Shown piece by piece: positions 32,101 through 34,475 of a DNA stretch of 34,475 nucleotides. The stretch covers positions 1 through 34,475 of the forward strand of contig CALZHQ010000015.1 of assembly GCA_945787295.1 (NCBI GenBank), read 5' to 3'. Each line of letters begins with the position of its first letter. Position 1 is the stretch's first letter. Source of the stretch: an uncultured Desulfuromonadales bacterium (GTDB lineage: Bacteria > Desulfobacterota > Desulfuromonadia > Desulfuromonadales > Geopsychrobacteraceae). The notes under the pieces were generated by a model. The model saw nothing but the letters and a program-made list of their open reading frames with translations. It did no database searches and had not been told where the DNA came from. The position numbers were made by a program, and so were the translations under genes.

Positions 32101-34475
32101 TGGTCGGCGGGTAGCCGCCCTGGTCGAGCAGTTTGCCGGAAGCCGAGTGGCAATCGATACAGGCATCGCCACCGAGGTTGCCCGCGCCCCATTCGTTGGC
32201 ATCGGAATCGTGACAGCTGTTGGTCGCGCAGGTGCCGTCGAAGTTGCCGGCATCCCTGTCGTAATTATCCGTGTTGCTGATCGCAGTATTGTTAAAGTTA
32301 ACAATTCCGTTGAAATGATCAGCATGACCAGGCCCAGCATTGCTGTGACAATCGGTACAGCCACTGACATAACTGGAAGCGACGTGATCGCCATGGATCG
32401 TGGCGTTTTCGTTAGCGCTGGTATGATCCACACCGTAAGTCGCGTGACAGCTGTTACAGTCAAAATGATTTGTAGAGTTATTAGAGTGGCAATCCAGACA
32501 GTTGGTCGGGTCTGCGCCAGTCGCAATGGCGGTTACGACCTCGGCCCTTGGGCTGTTGTGACAGGTGGCGCAGGAACCCGCCCCGTTGGTCGCAACATTA
32601 TGCTCGGTGCCCTCGATTTCAGTCCAGGTGGCAACCACGTGGCAGACACCACAGGAACTACCTTCTGACAGATCTCCTGCTCCCAACGCAACCGTGTGTG
32701 CATGGGCTGCATGGATGGTGTCAAAGCCGCTGGCATGACAGGTGGAACACTCGCCGCCGGTGGTGAAATCCTTGCCCACCGCGCTGCTGATCAGACCACC
32801 GATGGCGGAGTGACAGCTACCACAGGCGTTGTGCACCTTCGGGTCGGCCGCATCAGTGAGCGGCGGCGGATCGTTGTGACAGCCTGCACAGCTGCTGGTC
32901 GCAACAGTCACCAGCGTGTTGTGGCTCGGAGTGTTGGTGGTATGGGTCAACTCCCAGGTGCCGATGTGACAGGTCTGGCAGTTGCCGCCGATGGTAAAGT
33001 CCTTGCCGATCGCCAGGCTGACCGGAGCGCCGCTGCTGGCGTCGTGACAGCTGGTGCAGTCGAGATGGGACTGCACGCCGACCAGGGTGTCGTCGTGACA
33101 GCTGCCACAGCTGGTCCCGCTGACGGTCACCAGGGACACATGGTCCGGGACGGTCGTATGGAGCACATCCCAAGTACCGGCATGGCAGCTGGCACAGTCG
33201 CCGCCAGTAACGAAGTCCTGACCAACCGCCAGGCTTCTCAGGCTGCCATCTGCGTTGTGACAGCTGCCGCAAGTATTGTGCACCTTCGGATCGAGCGCAT
33301 CGGTCAACGGCGGCGGAGTGTTGTGACAGCTTGCGCAGCTGGTTGTCCCGACCTGAACCAGTGAAGTGTGGCTCGGGGCATTGGTGGTATGGGTATTCTC
33401 CCAAGTGCCGGTGTGACAGGTCACACAGTTGCCTGGGGCCGACTGGCCAATTGCCAGGCTGACCAAGGCTCCTGTGCTGGCGTCGTGACAGCTGGTGCAG
33501 GCGTTGTGAGTATTGGCAGCGGCGCTGACCAAAGTATCATCATGACAAGTCCCACAGCTGGTGCCAGCAACAGTCACGATCATGCCATGGTTCGGGGCGG
33601 TCACGTGGGTCGCTTCCCAGGTGCCGGTATGACAGGTTGCACAGTCGCCGCCGGTAGTGAAGTCCTGGCCGATCGCCAGGCTGACCAGACCACCGAAGGT
33701 GTCGTGGCAGCTGGCACAGGCGTTATGCACCTTCGGATCGGCCGCATCGGTGAGCGGCGGCGGATTGCTGTGACAGTCGCCACAACCGCTCGTGGCCACC
33801 TGAACCAGACTGTTGTGGCTCGGAGGATTGGTGAAATGGGTCAACTCCCAGGTGTCGGTATGGCAACTGGCACAATCACCGCCGCCAACCGGAACACCAG
33901 GCTGCAGGGCCGGCACGCTGGTATGACAGAGACTACAGTTGCTCATATGGGTAGTGAGCACTGTCCCGTTAACCGCCACACCGATATCGTGACAATTCAG
34001 ACAATAGGTCGTGCCGCCAGTAACATAGCCGAGAGCCACATGGTCAGCATTACCGTGGACAGTCAACAGCTTGTCGGAGTGACAGTTCAAACAATTGGTC
34101 GGATTTGCTTTCAGGGCGATGGCGTCGATAACTTCCTGACGCGGGCTGTTGTGACAGGTGGCACAGGAACCGGCGCCGTTAGTGGCGACATTATGTTCAG
34201 TGCCTTCGATCTCAGTCCAGTTAGAGACCACGTGACAAACACTACAGAGCTGACCCGGAGTAGCGTAGGAGAGGTCTCCAGGTCCGACTTCGACGGTGTG
34301 AGTATGCGATGAGTGACCGTCGTGGCAGTCGAGACAACTGATCTGGGTGCCGCTCACCCCTTGCTCGATCACCTGACGAACAATGGCCGCATTCAGCTTT
34401 GTGCCGGTGTAATTATGACACAGCCCGCAGTCGGAGCGGTGCAGGGTGTCGACATCAGCGGCGCCGGTCAGGGTG
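29147..34475 (-). CDS. Giant multihaem cytochrome c, partial (5' end outside window)
   Basis: At least 1775 residues are visible, open to the window edge with no start or signal peptide; a GTG at 34372 is not the start because the frame continues upstream with another haem motif (CGLCH). I count about 55 haem motifs: 47 CXXCH, 4 CX3CH, 2 CX4CH (CATNSCH, CSNVYCH) and 2 CX5CH (CAATAACH, CGATNGCH). The N-terminal visible part is a tandem array of 5 repeats (32750-33874) flanked by duplicated blocks; the C-terminal part includes a TIGR01904-like pair near the end and closes with CIDCHTRLPQ. Haem is bound through covalent attachment in the periplasm and the protein would act outside the cytoplasm. 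Its stop is 9 bases before the second cytochrome start, so one operon carries both. Confidence 0.9.
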   Translation of the reverse strand, partial: TLTGAADVDTLHRSDCGLCHNYTGTKLNAAIVRQVIEQGVSGTQISCLDCHDGHSSHTHTVEVGPGDLSYATPGQLCSVCHVVSNWTEIEGTEHNVATNGAGSCATCHNSPRQEVIDAIALKANPTNCLNCHSDKLLTVHGNADHVALGYVTGGTTYCLNCHDIGVAVNGTVLTTHMSNCSLCHTSVPALQPGVPVGGGDCASCHTDTWELTHFTNPPSHNSLVQVATSGCGDCHSNPPPLTDAADPKVHNACASCHDTFGGLVSLAIGQDFTTGGDCATCHTGTWEATHVTAPNHGMIVTVAGTSCGTCHDDTLVSAAANTHNACTSCHDASTGALVSLAIGQSAPGNCVTCHTGTWENTHTTNAPSHTSLVQVGTTSCASCHNTPPPLTDALDPKVHNTCGSCHNADGSLRSLAVGQDFVTGGDCASCHAGTWDVLHTTVPDHVSLVTVSGTSCGSCHDDTLVGVQSHLDCTSCHDASSGAPVSLAIGKDFTIGGNCQTCHIGTWELTHTTNTPSHNTLVTVATSSCAGCHNDPPPLTDAADPKVHNACGSCHSAIGGLISSAVGKDFTTGGECSTCHASGFDTIHAAHAHTVALGAGDLSEGSSCGVCHVVATWTEIEGTEHNVATNGAGSCATCHNSPRAEVVTAIATGADPTNCLDCHSNNSTNHFDCNSCHATYGVDHTSANENATIHGDHVASSYVSGCTDCHSNAGPGHADHFNGIVNFNNTAISNTDNYDRDAGNFDGTCATNSCHDSDANEWGAGNLGGDACIDCHSASGKLLDQGGYPPTSAEHAAHLANNTIFAPASDCNLCHGTGAVNGGHANHINNGASIDLGGSITTYTGGDCTNSCHVAAAAGSDDWTGNVSLNCNDCHSSGLSLDGGGESDLSTSVGPNSGRHDDHTTSAHASLASNCTDCHGHSGTLGNSGTTGHVNGLMTNDGVNLTTISSPDCTNVCHDVNPGTDGDWLDTLPLACQDCHSGTYVGGLPASGLHGASNATDHTGAGFTCASCHDASPSAGHINNVTQDSTQIAYAFNGANVLSYDQAVGCAATAACHQDGGNWNRKWVGVTDLAVTQAMNPGDPVCDNCHGDFVSGFRSGVSGRHTGVDEDNDIVNNHQGDQPGNDCYLCHGWQHAAYTAITGPEAHRDSKIQVNSAAKVGFVDNGETVGCSNCHAANDGTDDEQHAFVDTLNSTIDPSDNDVDTAVDKWGRQQIEGPEGSCDSCHGALAGGLHGNASENATLHAAHNASGYIDSGVPYVEGSAATYDNCNTCHGHNGSGATHNNGTVNFGGQIAIVAYDYDKTISFGGSCGATNGCHDSDPGEWASGDLSTGGDDACVDCHGSTAGYFATLGGTWPVTSGEHTAHLASDTYVPNDCTDCHGAGAATGAHAGHLNEAITVASEVSSYNIGDGTCANSCHTVVNGRDWTAGNSLACDDCHAASSKSLYRDRTGAAHPAHVDTTVDPTVYGGLGNNSTQTQYNFNCGECHPTNSANHLNGGVAEIKASITYDGGSNQCSNVYCHSYVDAGNTRQYQTTPAWDGPGFGGDSCASCHGNSPASNAHHRHEVGFHYDSIYSGLTGFLPVTDSDSYDPGLDDTIKDQLRGHGGNIGGGTGISTSTTITCYVCHYDTVKGSYNANNTTCVNCHIAVPSPTAQDMAVGNAALDIFDKSKHVDGIADVIFFDQKVRSKAQLRGDLNDVPEISNNWTRVNDYKAVDGISYDEQPDTLVNLTTWNSGDKTCTSSCHLWEEGRVDKVPVDWEGGSIMCIDCHTRLPQ
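30158..30667 (-). repeat. 170-residue duplicated block, copy 2
   Basis: From CNTCH to CDDCH, 510 bases. It aligns in order with the block at 31850-32359: matching CHDSD.(G/N)EWA.G(D/N)L, a paired CIDCH/CVDCH, SAEHAAHLA / SGEHTAHLA, and C(T/N)(N/-)SCH near the end. The protein sequences are diverged but of identical length and haem spacing pattern. Confidence 0.75.
31850..32359 (-). repeat. 170-residue duplicated block, copy 1
   Basis: From CTDCH to CNDCH, 510 bases, the partner of 30158-30667. Both copies have seven haem motifs in the same order: CXXCH, a long motif (CX4CH here, CX5CH in the other), CXXCH, CXXCH, CX3CH and CXXCH with nearly constant spacing. The long motif changed from CX4CH to CX5CH between the copies. 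Confidence 0.75.
32486..32698 (-). repeat. Duplicated three-haem block, copy 2
   Basis: HTVALGAGDLSEGSS-CGVCH-VVATWTEIEGTEHN...CATCHNSPRAEV...CLDCH. It is strongly similar in protein and in DNA to 34079-34300, about 1.6 kb away; the two lie on either side of the tandem repeat array. Confidence 0.8.
32750..33874 (-). repeat. Five tandem three-haem repeats, alternating 77 and 72 residues
   Basis: Exactly 1125 bases (375 residues) split into units of 77, 72, 77, 72 and 77 residues, each starting CxTCH/CxSCH + (G/D)TW and each holding three CXXCH. Long units (1, 3, 5) share NPPPLTDAxDPKVHN; short units (2, 4) share DDTLV. The repeated phrase is VSLAIGQDFTTGGD. The pattern suggests a two-unit (149-residue, six-haem) ancestral module that was amplified. 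Confidence 0.88.
34079..34300 (-). repeat. Duplicated three-haem block, copy 1
   Basis: HTVEVGPGDLSYATPGQL-CSVCH-VVSNWTEIEGTEHN...CATCHNSPRQEV...CLNCH. It is the partner of 32486-32698, with a 3-residue insertion. The EIEGTEHNVATNGAGSCATCHNSPR stretch is almost identical in both copies. Confidence 0.8.

Noticed and set aside
29459..34312. Several plus-strand frames of 240-410 codons across the first cytochrome
   Set aside because: Same shadow effect: Thr/Ala/Val/Gly-rich translations with no recognisable domain, no consistent ribosome sites, full overlap with the haem-motif frame.
34370..34372. GTG as start of the partial cytochrome
   Set aside because: The frame stays open upstream to the window edge and contains another haem motif (CGLCH), with no signal peptide after this GTG.
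29200..34400. Possible CRISPR-like periodicity
   Set aside because: The recurring short words (gtggca, gtgaca) are codons of CXXCH in a coding frame and vary in spacing; there are no identical repeats with unique spacers.
1..34475. tRNA, rRNA, insertion sequence or transposase
   Set aside because: I saw none: no cloverleaf-like sequence ending in CCA with conserved TTC motif, and no DDE or Y1 transposase motif in any frame.

Overview
The window reads as part of a chromosome from a metal- or sulfur-respiring deltaproteobacterium of the Desulfuromonadia (Geobacter / Desulfuromonas / Pelobacter-like). This rests on the giant multihaem c-type cytochromes, which contain the CX4CH...CXXCH arrangement known from Geobacter (TIGR01904), together with ResB-type cytochrome maturation, a DUF1847 protein, a DUF362 ferredoxin-like protein and several c-di-GMP proteins. 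It is inference; no rRNA or other marker gene is present.

Region 1 (1-17.6 kb) is mostly housekeeping and small accessory genes: threonine aldolase (partial), a degenerate receiver-GGDEF protein, small unknowns, a DUF4920 / PepSY-TM pair, a PlsC acyltransferase, a DjlA-like TerB-DnaJ protein, glucose-6-phosphate isomerase, an MFS transporter, a CvfB-like S1 protein, a hotdog thioesterase and a DUF1847 protein. An Rrf2 regulator - cysK - larE sulfur cluster follows, then a membrane protein, a thermonuclease, an MscS channel, a GGDEF-PilZ protein and a DUF362 Fe-S protein.

Region 2 (17.6-23.1 kb) is devoted to the cell envelope: ResB (haem delivery for c-type cytochromes), an exported protein with repeated carboxypeptidase-regulatory-like beta domains and a lipoprotein on the minus strand, then a TPR lipoprotein and a secreted beta-sandwich protein on the plus strand. 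A strong bidirectional hairpin (23156-23187) closes this plus-strand pair and also the cytochrome operon that comes from the other side.

Region 3 (23.2-34.5 kb, minus strand) is one operon. The first gene visible is a giant cytochrome whose 5' end lies outside the window (at least 1775 residues, about 55 haem motifs by eye). Nine bases later comes a second giant cytochrome (1950 residues, 18 haem motifs) whose first 870 residues are haem-free carbohydrate-binding-like and beta-sandwich domains. Then comes an 18-codon ORF with a near-perfect Shine-Dalgarno that would encode a Cys-terminated micropeptide. Together the two cytochromes could carry more than 70 haems, which suggests a cell-surface or extracellular electron conduit. 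The internal architecture of the first protein (five alternating 77/72-residue three-haem repeats, and two further pairs of large duplicated blocks) shows that it grew by segmental duplication. The micropeptide and the CX5CH / CX22CH cysteine patterns are the least explained signals in the window.
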